In this document: positions 1 to 4,879 of the stretch, in pieces
Position numbering within the stretch: position 1 is the stretch's first letter
Layout: each line of letters starts with the position of its first letter
The notes under the pieces: generated by a model
Told to the model about the DNA's origin: nothing
Seen by the model: only the letters and a program-made list of their open reading frames with translations
Database searches by the model: none
From: Acidithiobacillus sp.
Lineage (GTDB): Bacteria > Pseudomonadota > Gammaproteobacteria > Acidithiobacillales > Acidithiobacillaceae
DNA length: 5,152 nucleotides
NCBI GenBank assembly: GCA_028065135.1
Contig: JAPTWR010000165.1
Location: forward strand, 1 to 5,152
Reading direction: 5' to 3'
Program-made: the position numbers and the translations under genes

Positions 1-105
1 CAGGATGTGGCGGAAGTGGCGGCCTTCCTGCAGTCGGACAAGGCAGCCTGGGTCACTGGCGCCGTCTGGGATGTCGATGGCAGTGTGATGACTGGCCGCA
101 ACTAA
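1..105 (+). CDS. Short-chain dehydrogenase/reductase (SDR), C-terminal end, partial
   Basis: Reading frame 1 is open from the window edge to TAA at 103-105 and gives 34 residues. They match the end of classical SDR enzymes: an [14 protein letters not shown] segment (the usual 'FL.SD.A..VTG' helix and turn), then a WDVDGS stretch and a short tail ending TGRN. In this family that segment follows the active-site helix and closes the Rossmann fold; the catalytic Ser-Tyr-Lys and the cofactor motif would lie left of the window. SDRs are soluble NAD(P)-dependent oxidoreductases of alcohols, ketones and many other compounds; the substrate here is unknown. The gene probably heads or belongs to the same plus-strand group as the cupin and amine oxidase, although 168 bp separate it from the cupin start. 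Confidence 0.85.
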   Translation, partial: QDVAEVAAFLQSDKAAWVTGAVWDVDGSVMTGRN

Positions 106-273
106 TGTCTCGCATGCAGGCGCTTTGTTTGAACGCAGGTGCTGCGCTGACCTACTTCGGCACGTGTTGTCGAGGCCTACCAGCAACTGCCCGCCAAGTA
201 AGCCGTATTGACAGGGGGCGGCCGCTATCGCCTGGACGGGCAATGCCGCTGTCCCTCCGTTTGGATAACCATC

Positions 274-942
274 ATGCTGATCAATGCTGATTTCACCCGC
301 CGCGCCATCGTGGCGCCCGACGAGTACCAATGGGTCGCATCCCCCCAGGGAGGGGTCGAGCGGGTGATGCTGGATCGCGTGGGCGCGGAGAAAGCCCGTG
401 CTACCAGCATAGTACGGTATGCGCCCGAGTCCTATTTTCCCGCGCACCCGCACCCGGGGGGCGAGGAGATCCTGGTACTGTCCGGAACATTCTCCGAAGG
501 AGACCGGCATTACCCGGCAGGCTGGTATCTGCGCAACCCGCCCGGCTCCAGTCATCAGCCCTCCAGCGCCGAGGGCGCTGTCATTTTCGTCAAACTCCAG
601 CAGATGCCGGATGGCGAGCAGCGCAGTGTTCGCATCGACACGCGAGACTTGGCCAATTGGCATCGCCAGGGTGCGCGTGAAGTGTGCCCGTTGTTCGCGG
701 CTGCTGGCGAGCAGGTCAGCCTGCAGCGTCTGGCGGCTGGTGAAAGGATTCTCGATGAGTCGTCGGAGGGCGCTGAGATCCTGGTTGTGTCAGGCGCGGT
801 GATGCTGGAGGGGAAGCTCTACGAGCGGGGCAGTTGGTTGCGACTGCCTGCATGTGAGCCTGCGACGCCTCATGCTGGCGATCAAGGTGCCACCGTGTAC
901 CTCAAGACGGGCCATTTGTCCGACGTGGCGGTAGCAGTATGA
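274..942 (+). CDS. Tandem cupin-domain protein (ChrR-like cupin)
   Basis: A 222-residue protein with two cupin-like halves. The N-terminal half carries the metal-binding signature HPHPGGEE (His58, His60, Glu64), followed by ILVLSGTF and a later histidine (His94 in PPGSSH), the usual four ligands of an active cupin. The second half (about residues 145-215) repeats the layout (EILVVSGAV, then GSWLRLP and a late His200) but lacks the first histidines, so it is probably a non-metal structural copy. The pattern is like ChrR-type cupins and small dioxygenase or isomerase cupins; the reaction cannot be assigned. I chose ATG at 274 because homology begins soon after it. A TTG at 208 would add 22 residues that do not look like cupin. 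No strong ribosome site is seen before 274. The stop overlaps the next ATG by 4 bp, so it is probably co-translated with the flavoenzyme. Confidence 0.85.
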   Translation: MLINADFTRRAIVAPDEYQWVASPQGGVERVMLDRVGAEKARATSIVRYAPESYFPAHPHPGGEEILVLSGTFSEGDRHYPAGWYLRNPPGSSHQPSSAEGAVIFVKLQQMPDGEQRSVRIDTRDLANWHRQGAREVCPLFAAAGEQVSLQRLAAGERILDESSEGAEILVVSGAVMLEGKLYERGSWLRLPACEPATPHAGDQGATVYLKTGHLSDVAVAV

Positions 943-2102
943 GCCGGCGTAGCGCACGCATCGTCATCGTCGGCGCCGGTTTGAGCGGCCTGTACGCGGC
1001 ATACCTCCTCGCGCGCCAAGGCGTGACGGATTACGTGGTGCTGGAAGCACGGGAGGCGCTTGGTGGCCGTATTGCCTCTGCTGACGCCTCGGGACAGGTC
1101 GTTTCCCACGGGGTGATGCAGGCAAGCACCGCTGACCGCTTCGATCTGGGCCCCGCCTGGTTCTGGCCCGGCTATCAGCGCGAGCTCGGGCACCTGATCG
1201 AAGAACTGGGACTGGAAATCTTCGAGCAGTTCGAGGCCGGTGACATGGTGGTCGAGCGTTCGCCGCAGAAGGCCCCCGTGCGCGTGCGTGGCTACGTGAA
1301 TTCGCCAGCGTCCATGCGCCTGACAGGCGGCATGGGCCGCTTGATCGAAACGCTGCACCGCATGTTGAACCCAGCCAGTGTCCTGACCGGCCATACGGTG
1401 CGTCGACTGCACAAAAACGATGACCATGTCGTCGTGGAAAGCGTCGCTGCCAGCGGCCATACCGTGACGTGGCATGCCGAGCACGTCCTGCTGGCGCTAC
1501 CGCCTCGTCTGATCGAAAGCACCATCGCCTTCGAGCCAGCCTTGCCGGAAACGCTCGCCCGGCAATGGCGCGACACGGCCACCTGGATGGCGCCGCACGC
1601 CAAGTACATCGCCATCTATGACACCCCGTTCTGGCGGGAACAGGGATTGTCAGGAGAGGGCCGCAGTGCACGCGGGCCGATGGGCGAGATCCACGACGCC
1701 TCCATGCCCAACGGCAGTGCTGCGCTGTTTGGTTTCCTGGGCGTGCCGGCGCGCGTGCGCAGCACCGTCTCTGACGAGGTCATGCGCACGCATTGCCGTG
1801 CGCAGTTCGTCCGGATGTTCGGACCCGACGCGGCGACGCCCAAGGCCGAAATCATCAAGGACTGGGCGCAAGACCCGCGCACCGCCACGGCCACGGATCG
1901 CGATGCGAGTGGCCAGCATGCTCACGCGCCTGCGTCCAAAGCCATATCAGGACCGTGGCAGGGGTGCCTCACGGGCATCGCCAGCGAGTGGTCGCCGCAG
2001 TTTCCTGGCTATCTCGCTGGGGCTGTCGAAGCGGCAGGCCTGGGTGTGCAGGCACTGGCATTTGGGACGTCCCGCGCTGAATTCAATGAGGAGTTGACAT
2101 GA
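939..2102 (+). CDS. FAD-dependent amine oxidase-family oxidoreductase
   Basis: A 387-residue soluble flavoprotein. The N-terminus has the dinucleotide-binding motif GAGLSGL (residues 12-18), the ribose-binding Glu36 at the end of the second strand (VVLEAR), and the GGR motif (42-44) typical of the flavin amine oxidase superfamily. A DLGPAWFWPGYQ segment follows at 69-80. The C-terminus has the usual FAD-closing motif, here PGYLAGAVEAAGLG (about 356-369). Members oxidise amines or related C-N or C-C bonds using FAD and O2 or another acceptor. No covalent-FAD cysteine motif is evident and the substrate is unknown. Length is a little short of the 430-500 residues common for monoamine oxidases, but both ends look complete. 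It starts at the ATGA overlap with the cupin stop (939-942), and its stop overlaps the ATG of the next SDR, suggesting one translationally coupled operon. Confidence 0.88.
   Translation: MSRRSARIVIVGAGLSGLYAAYLLARQGVTDYVVLEAREALGGRIASADASGQVVSHGVMQASTADRFDLGPAWFWPGYQRELGHLIEELGLEIFEQFEAGDMVVERSPQKAPVRVRGYVNSPASMRLTGGMGRLIETLHRMLNPASVLTGHTVRRLHKNDDHVVVESVAASGHTVTWHAEHVLLALPPRLIESTIAFEPALPETLARQWRDTATWMAPHAKYIAIYDTPFWREQGLSGEGRSARGPMGEIHDASMPNGSAALFGFLGVPARVRSTVSDEVMRTHCRAQFVRMFGPDAATPKAEIIKDWAQDPRTATATDRDASGQHAHAPASKAISGPWQGCLTGIASEWSPQFPGYLAGAVEAAGLGVQALAFGTSRAEFNEELT
2088..2093 (+). promoter_or_regulatory. Ribosome binding site GAGGAG for the truncated SDR
   Basis: GAGGAG lies 5 bases before the ATG at 2099, inside the last codons of the amine oxidase. 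It is the strongest Shine-Dalgarno match in the left operon and supports the ATG at 2099 as the real start of the second SDR gene. Confidence 0.6.
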
Positions 2103-2218
2103 GATTGCAAGGCAAGACAGCACTGATCACCGGAGCCACCAGCGGCATCGGTCTGGCGACTGCCGAATTGTTTCTGCGAGAAGGAGCGGGAGCATGGGCA
2201 GCAGTTTCTTATGCCTGA
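2099..2218 (+). pseudogene. SDR oxidoreductase, N-terminal fragment (truncated)
   Basis: The frame encodes 39 residues from ATG 2099 to TGA 2216-2218. Residues 1-30 (starting MRLQGKTALITGATSGIGLA) are a textbook SDR N-terminus: first strand, the cofactor motif TGxxxGxG (T11 to G18) and the following helix up to LREGA. SDR similarity stops at about base 2186-2190, where the DNA switches to an unrelated gene fragment in another frame; the last nine residues (GAWAAVSYA) are simply read through the junction. A full SDR would be near 250 residues, so the active site and most of the fold are missing and the product should be non-functional. Its good ribosome site and its ATGA overlap with the amine oxidase show that a complete gene once continued the operon. 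It is not the other half of the SDR at the left edge, which lies upstream and is a separate gene. Confidence 0.85.
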
Positions 2219-2335
2219 GCAGCGTGCCGCCGATCTGTTGCCGATGTGGGTCGCCGATATGGATTTCCGTGTTGCACCGCCGATTATTGATGCATTGCGC
2301 ACCGAGGCGGAGATGGGGGTTCTAGGCTACGGTGG
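2190..2335 (+). pseudogene. PatB/MalY-type PLP-dependent C-S lyase fragment
   Basis: In the frame containing ATG 2211, the stretch from about 2193 to 2333 encodes QQFLMPEQRAADLLPMWVA followed by DMDFRVAPPIIDALR and ending GVLGYG. The sequence LPMWVADMDF, followed by a helix and then G-V-x-G-Y-G, is diagnostic for the N-terminal region of the MalY/PatB (cystathionine beta-lyase-like) class of fold-type I aminotransferases, which cleave C-S bonds of cysteine conjugates. Only about 47 of roughly 390 residues remain. The normal start of the gene and everything after GYG, including the PLP lysine, are absent. The left edge abuts the truncated SDR with no spacer; the right edge runs into unrecognised DNA in which the frame stays open to TAA at 2499-2501 without family similarity. 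This is a dead internal fragment left by deletion or rearrangement. Confidence 0.8.
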
Positions 2336-2560
2336 CACACCGGTCAGGTGTTCTCGCAACCCGGTGATATCCTGTGCTGGTACAGACGCCGGTGTACTTT
2401 CATTTTTTAAACGACGTTATTGCCAACGGGCGCCGACTGGGTCTTTGGTAAAGGCGCACGGCATCTACCGCGAGCAGCCTTATGTCGGGTTATTCGCGTA
2501 ACCAACGGATTCTATTGCACAAGCCATTTTCTGAAAAGTTACTAACATGCCTAGTAATCA
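2336..2560 (+). other. Unrecognised stretch between PatB/MalY and integrase remnants
   Basis: About 225 bp with no gene I recognise. Two short open stretches look mildly protein-like: 2333-2410 (WHTGQVFSQPGDILCWYRR, then TAA) and, one frame away, 2392-2451 (VYFHFLNDVIANGRRLGLW, then TAA). They would join into one C-terminus if a single frameshift lay near 2390, but I cannot name a family. The second half (about 2500-2560) is more AT-rich than the left operon. The left edge of the mobile-element remnant probably lies in this stretch. Confidence 0.4.
2488..2503. repeat. Small perfect inverted repeat GGTTA-n6-TAACC
   Basis: GGTTA (2488-2492) and TAACC (2499-2503) form a 5-bp dyad around TTCGCG. 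It sits at the edge between the PatB/MalY remnant side and the integrase side. It may be a protein-binding or recombination-related palindrome, or chance; five-base arms carry little weight. Confidence 0.25.
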
Positions 2561-3200
2561 ATGTGTTGCGTTTTTTCAAAACCGAAATCCCGACAAAAGG
2601 CTGCTAGTAAAAAACCCACGACGCAGGAAAGGAACCTTGGGAATATCCGGCGCATCTGCCGGGATTACGGGGAAATGGCTTTAGCAAAAATGGATGGTCC
2701 CGCTTTGTCCGGCATCGTCCGGCAATGGCAAGGGGCGGGCCTCAGCGCCAATACCATCCGCATTTATTTGGCGAATATTTCCCATCTCTACAACATCTCC
2801 CGCAAGGAATGGGGCATGACAGATTTAGTCAACCCCGTAGAACTGGTCCGCAGACCTCGGCTGTCCCAGGGGCGGGACAGGCGGCTGGTAGGGGATGAGG
2901 AAGCCCGGTTACTGGCGGCCTGTTCAGACACGAACCCGGAACTGGCGGACATTGTGACCTTCGCCATCGAGACCGCCATGCGTCAGGGGGAAATTCTGGG
3001 GCTGGAATAGCGGCACGTATACTGGCTGGACCACACCGTGTACCTGCCCGATACCAAGAACGGCACGTCCAGAGTGGTGCCCTTGTCGGAACGTGCGGAA
3101 CAGGTTTTACAGCGGCAGCGGCAACGGGGAACAGGCCAGAACGGTAAAGTCTGGAAGTACACCAACGACGGCATGCGGGCCAGCTACACGAAAGCCATTG
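2561..3200 (+). pseudogene. Tyrosine recombinase (phage/island integrase), truncated, with internal amber
   Basis: From about base 2600 the frame encodes a site-specific recombinase. There is a SAM-like core-binding domain (TTQERNLGNIRRICRDYG, later LSANTIRIYLANISHLYNI and RKEWGM), then the start of the catalytic domain (GRDRRLVGDEEARLLAAC, TAMRQGEILGLE) and, after a TAG at 3008-3010, YLPDTKNGTSRVVPLS in the same frame. The first catalytic Arg (codon 2981-2983) and the beta-hairpin Lys (codon 3056-3058) are present. The TAG replaces the tryptophan expected in the 'L.W' motif, so one G-to-A change explains it. The N-terminal arm-binding domain is missing or replaced (ATG 2561 is just the first in-frame start), and the C-terminal HxxR box and nucleophilic Tyr are lost where the frame runs into a YbjQ-like gene at about 3195-3203. 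It cannot be an active integrase. Confidence 0.88.
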
Positions 3201-3501
3201 CGTGTGGTCCGTGTCATTGGGCCGGTCTATGGGACTGGTGTCCGGTCCCGCAATCTCATCGGCAATCTTCTGGGTGGTGTCCGCGCCCTCTTTGGCGGCA
3301 AGCAGGCGGGCGGGCTATCTCAACATGATTGCTCAGACCCGCGATGATGCCCTGGAACAACTGGCCGAGCATGCCCGGTCCCTTGGGGCCAATGCGGTAC
3401 TGGGGATGCGCTTTGATTCCGGCGAATTTGACGCCGGGCAGGGGCAGGCCATGAATGAGGTCACGGCGTATGGGACGGCGGTAGTGGTGGAAGTGCTATG
3501 A
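3201..3501 (+). pseudogene. ybjQ: YbjQ-family (DUF74/UPF0145) gene, N-terminally clipped and frameshifted
   Basis: Two adjacent frames together give nearly a whole YbjQ-family protein. The first part (from 3201) reads VVRVIGPVYGTGVRSRNLIG, then LLGGVRALFGGKQAGG. The second, one base later, reads YLNMIAQTRDDALEQLAEHA and SLGANAVLGMRFDSGE, and ends with EVTAYGTAVVVEVL at TGA 3499-3501. The VRSRN, LGANAV and YGTAVVVE motifs are typical of this family of small proteins of about 105 residues, proposed to be heavy-metal binding on structural grounds; their role is not established. A +1 shift in GCGGGCGGGC (3306-3315) is needed: removing one G gives a continuous KQAGGYLN. The first 10-15 residues and the start codon are absent because the DNA joins the integrase remnant directly. 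The stop overlaps the ATG of the next small gene. The frameshift could be a sequencing error, but the missing N-terminus argues for decay. Confidence 0.82.
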
Positions 3502-3780
3502 GTAATCACGCAGAGCTACTGCAGACGTGGTTATTGCCGGGGGTAACGGTATTGCTGGCCATTGCTACAGGGCGCATTGGCGTGCTTCACTTATAAAACG
3601 GCGAAATCGACCGAGAAGGCGCTTGAACAAAATGCTCGTCTCGTGGCTGAAACGCATGAACTGGTTGAGAGCAACAAAATTTTTGTCGAAAGCGAAGGAC
3701 CAGTCGATGCGGGCGTTTTAACGCACCGTATCGGCCTGATGGCCGCGTGGCCTTTAGGCTACTTATTATGGTACGCTTAA
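3498..3780 (+). pseudogene. Small membrane protein gene, apparently frameshifted
   Basis: ATG 3498 overlaps the YbjQ stop in an ATGA junction. Its frame encodes MSNHAELLQTWLLPGVTVLLAIAT and ends early at TAA 3594-3596. One base over, from about 3568, the frame continues sensibly as GALACFTYKTAKSTEKALEQ, then NARLVAETHELVESNKIF, and on to TAA 3778-3780. Joined by a +1 shift near 3561-3575, the product would be about 93 residues: a short outside segment, one transmembrane helix (roughly residues 10-30), a lysine-flanked exit, then a charged, probably helical or coiled-coil tail. The last 25 residues (VLTHRIGLMAAWPLGYLLWY) are hydrophobic and may be a second helix or sequence beyond another junction. 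I do not recognise the family. The ATGA overlap suggests it was co-translated with ybjQ. Because the reading depends on a frameshift, the gene may be dead or the base may be a sequencing error. Confidence 0.5.
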
Positions 3781-3799
3781 CCGGTCTTTTAGAGGCTAT

Positions 3800-3805
3800 G
3801 AGGGA
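3800..3805 (+). promoter_or_regulatory. Ribosome binding site GAGGGA for the antitoxin
   Basis: GAGGGA lies 6 bases before ATG 3812 and supports that start for the antitoxin gene. Confidence 0.6.
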
Positions 3806-3811
3806 CTTTCC

Positions 3812-4066
3812 ATGACCCACGTCATTCTTGCCGATGTTGCTGCCAGTGTTTCCGAACTCAAAAAGAACCCTATGGGAACCGTGGCCGCAGGAGAAGGGGC
3901 TACTGTGGCCATTCTCAACCGCAACGAACCGGCTTTTTACTGTGTCCCAGCCGCTACCTATGCTGCGCTTCTGGAACATCTGGAAAATTTGGAGCTGAAC
4001 GCTTTGGCGGAAAGCCGTCTGAAGGATGGCCAAACCCCGATCAAGGTGTCGCTGGATGCCTTATGA
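3812..4066 (+). CDS. stbD: Type II antitoxin, Phd/YefM (StbD-like) family
   Basis: An 84-residue protein with the Phd/YefM layout. The N-terminal strand-helix (VILADVAASVSELKKNPMG) is the DNA-binding, dimer-forming part. It is followed by VAILNRNEPAFYCVP (residues 32-46), a hallmark of this antitoxin family, and then a long helix (about 47-70). The C-terminal tail TPIKVSLDAL resembles the toxin-wrapping tail of E. coli RelB (PVRVTLDEL) more than a Phd tail, which fits its RelE partner. The antitoxin neutralises the toxin by direct binding and, with it, usually represses its own promoter. It is the first gene of a two-gene unit, with a ribosome site 6 bases upstream, and overlaps the toxin by 11 bp. 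It looks complete, unlike its neighbours to the left. The symbol follows the StbDE plasmid-stability pair and rests on resemblance only. Confidence 0.88.
   Translation: MTHVILADVAASVSELKKNPMGTVAAGEGATVAILNRNEPAFYCVPAATYAALLEHLENLELNALAESRLKDGQTPIKVSLDAL
4043..4048 (+). promoter_or_regulatory. Ribosome binding site AAGGTG inside the antitoxin, for the toxin
   Basis: AAGGTG lies 7 bases upstream of ATG 4056, within the antitoxin coding sequence. It decides the toxin start: RelE similarity begins at residue 2 after 4056, whereas an upstream ATG at 4026 would add ten residues unlike RelE. Confidence 0.55.
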
Positions 4067-4337
4067 GCTCGCTTTCCATCCCTCTGCCCTCAAAGAATGG
4101 CAGGCCTTGGACCATAGCGTCCGTGCCCCATTCAAAAAGAAACTGGCAGAACGCTTAGTGCACCCACGCGTCCCTTCCGCTCAACTGCATGGCCACTCGG
4201 ATCGCTACAAGATCAAACTCCGCAGCATAGCCTATCGCTTGATCTACCAAGTGATGGAAACGGAAGTCCAAGTGTTGGTCCTGGCGGTAGGCAAGCGGGA
4301 AGGCTCTGTCGCCTATCACAAAGCCAAAGGACGTTAA
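4056..4337 (+). CDS. relE: RelE-family mRNA interferase toxin (StbE/RelE)
   Basis: A 93-residue toxin closely resembling E. coli RelE over its whole length. Shared segments include ALKEW near the N-terminus, FKKKLAERL, YKIKLRSIAYRLIYQV and VGKREGSVAY. Counting from ATG 4056, the key RelE residues fall at the same numbers as in E. coli: Lys52, Lys54, Arg61, Arg81 and Tyr87, all present, so the toxin is probably active. RelE enters the ribosomal A site and cuts mRNA during translation, stopping growth when the antitoxin is degraded. The start lies inside the antitoxin gene (11-bp overlap), giving tight coupling. The stop is TAA 4335-4337. The pair is the only clearly intact unit in an otherwise decayed region, consistent with selection against losing an antitoxin. 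I see no clear terminator after it. Confidence 0.93.
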   Translation: MPYELAFHPSALKEWQALDHSVRAPFKKKLAERLVHPRVPSAQLHGHSDRYKIKLRSIAYRLIYQVMETEVQVLVLAVGKREGSVAYHKAKGR

Positions 4338-4470
4338 CCCATGCCAGCCCCCATCGGTGGCCGAGAACGACACACCCAAGACCGGATCACTCACCTCTTC
4401 CAGCACACCCAGGCCATCCTTGGTCCATTCCATGTCCTTGGGCCGACTCTCACCCACCTTTTGGCTATTC
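4338..4470 (-). pseudogene. Possible minus-strand coding remnant, unidentified
   Basis: Downstream of the toxin, the minus strand carries a protein-like stretch in an open frame: SQKVGESRPKDMEWTKDGLG followed by VLEEVSDPVLGVSFSATDGGWHGL. The frame remains open into the antisense of the toxin gene, where it is just a shadow. There is no convincing start codon with a ribosome site. It could continue the 4483-4683 fragment after a frameshift, since it lies immediately downstream on the same strand. Family unknown; it could also be a chance open frame. Confidence 0.3.
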
Positions 4471-4482
4471 AAACAGCGATTT

Positions 4483-4683
4483 TTACAGCGGCATAGACTG
4501 GTGGGCAACCAAAGGTGGCACCAGCACTCCGTAAAAATCTTTCCGCTTCGGATCATCTGAGTGGGGACCAGCCAGAAACGAAGTGTCCTCCGTTAATGCA
4601 AAATCGACAGGCGGTGGACAATCCCCCAGATCCTCTTCGGTAATTGGGCTGGCTCGACTTGTAACGCTGATGGAATCGGCATG
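4483..4683 (-). pseudogene. Orphan C-terminal coding fragment on the minus strand, unidentified
   Basis: Between a TGA (minus strand, 4684-4686) and a TAA (4483-4485) lies a 66-codon open stretch with a natural-looking, acidic, proline-containing composition: ITEEDLGDCPPPVDFALTED, then FLAGPHSDDPKRKDFYGVLV and the ending VAHQSMPL. It lacks an upstream ATG or GTG start with a ribosome site, so it is at best the 3' part of a gene cut off near 4684, at the AT-rich tract beside the tRNA. I do not recognise the family. Genes of the integrated element would be expected to stop at such a boundary, so cargo or mobilisation origin is possible but only a guess. Confidence 0.4.
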
Positions 4684-4745
4684 TCACAAATTCGTCACAC
4701 AAAGAAAAAAATAATAGGAATAATAAATATAACTCTTTGTTTTTA
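4684..4745. other. AT-rich tract next to the tRNA 3' end
   Basis: A strongly AT-rich stretch between the minus-strand fragment and the tRNA CCA end, with no gene. It contains a direct repeat GTCACA (4683-4688 and 4694-4699, 11 bases apart) and a loose inverted repeat ACAAAG/CTTTGT (4699-4704 and 4735-4740). On the minus strand there is a run of T after the tRNA, which may help end tRNA transcription, but there is no compact GC-rich hairpin. It could also mark the old junction between element and chromosome. Confidence 0.45.
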
Positions 4746-4821
4746 TGGTGCCGGCAAGAGGAGTCGAACCTCCGACCTACCGATTACGAATCGGTTGCTC
4801 TACCAACTGAGCTACGCCGGC
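4746..4821 (-). tRNA. tRNA-Thr (anticodon CGT)
   Basis: The minus strand gives a full 76-nt cloverleaf. The acceptor GCCGGCG pairs with TGCCGGC (one G-T pair). The D arm is GCTCAGTTGGTAGAGC, and the anticodon arm is ACCGA-TTCGTAA-TCGGT with anticodon CGT, which reads ACG (threonine). The T arm is GGAGGTTCGACTCC. Discriminator A and an encoded CCA are present. It closely resembles the E. coli tRNA-Thr(CGT) pattern. Its 3' end points toward the decayed mobile-element region, the side where integrases usually recombine. Confidence 0.97.
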
Positions 4822-4830
4822 GTGGGCGCG

Positions 4831-4859
4831 ATTGTACCTGTCACTGGGCCTGGCGACAA
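4831..4859 (-). promoter_or_regulatory. Sigma70-type promoter for tRNA-Thr
   Basis: On the minus strand, TTGTCG (4859-4854) and TACAAT (4836-4831) are separated by exactly 17 bases. TACAAT ends 9 bases before the tRNA 5' end, so transcription would start a few bases upstream of the mature tRNA. It sits in the 58-bp gap between the methyltransferase stop and the tRNA gene. Confidence 0.75.
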
Positions 4860-4879
4860 GAATCCTCCGCGCTTGGTGG

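Noticed and set aside
208..236. TTGACA at 208 as the -35 of a promoter for the cupin operon
   Set aside because: The match to -35 is perfect, but no acceptable -10 is found 16-18 bases downstream (CCTGGA and neighbours), so a sigma70 promoter is not supported.
208..273. TTG 208 as the cupin start codon
   Set aside because: The extra 22 residues are Gly/Arg/Cys rich and unlike cupin N-termini; ATG 274 fits better.
964..1671. Long open frame on the minus strand inside the amine oxidase gene
   Set aside because: It is an Arg/Ala-rich antisense shadow of a high-GC gene with no domain-like pattern.
4155..4337. Minus-strand frame antisense to the relE toxin
   Set aside because: It is a shadow of the strongly supported RelE gene; only the part beyond 4338 was kept as a doubtful remnant.
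4699..4740. ACAAAG/CTTTGT inverted repeat as a rho-independent terminator for the tRNA
   Set aside because: The loop is about 30 bases and the stem is AT-rich and short, so it is not a convincing terminator hairpin.
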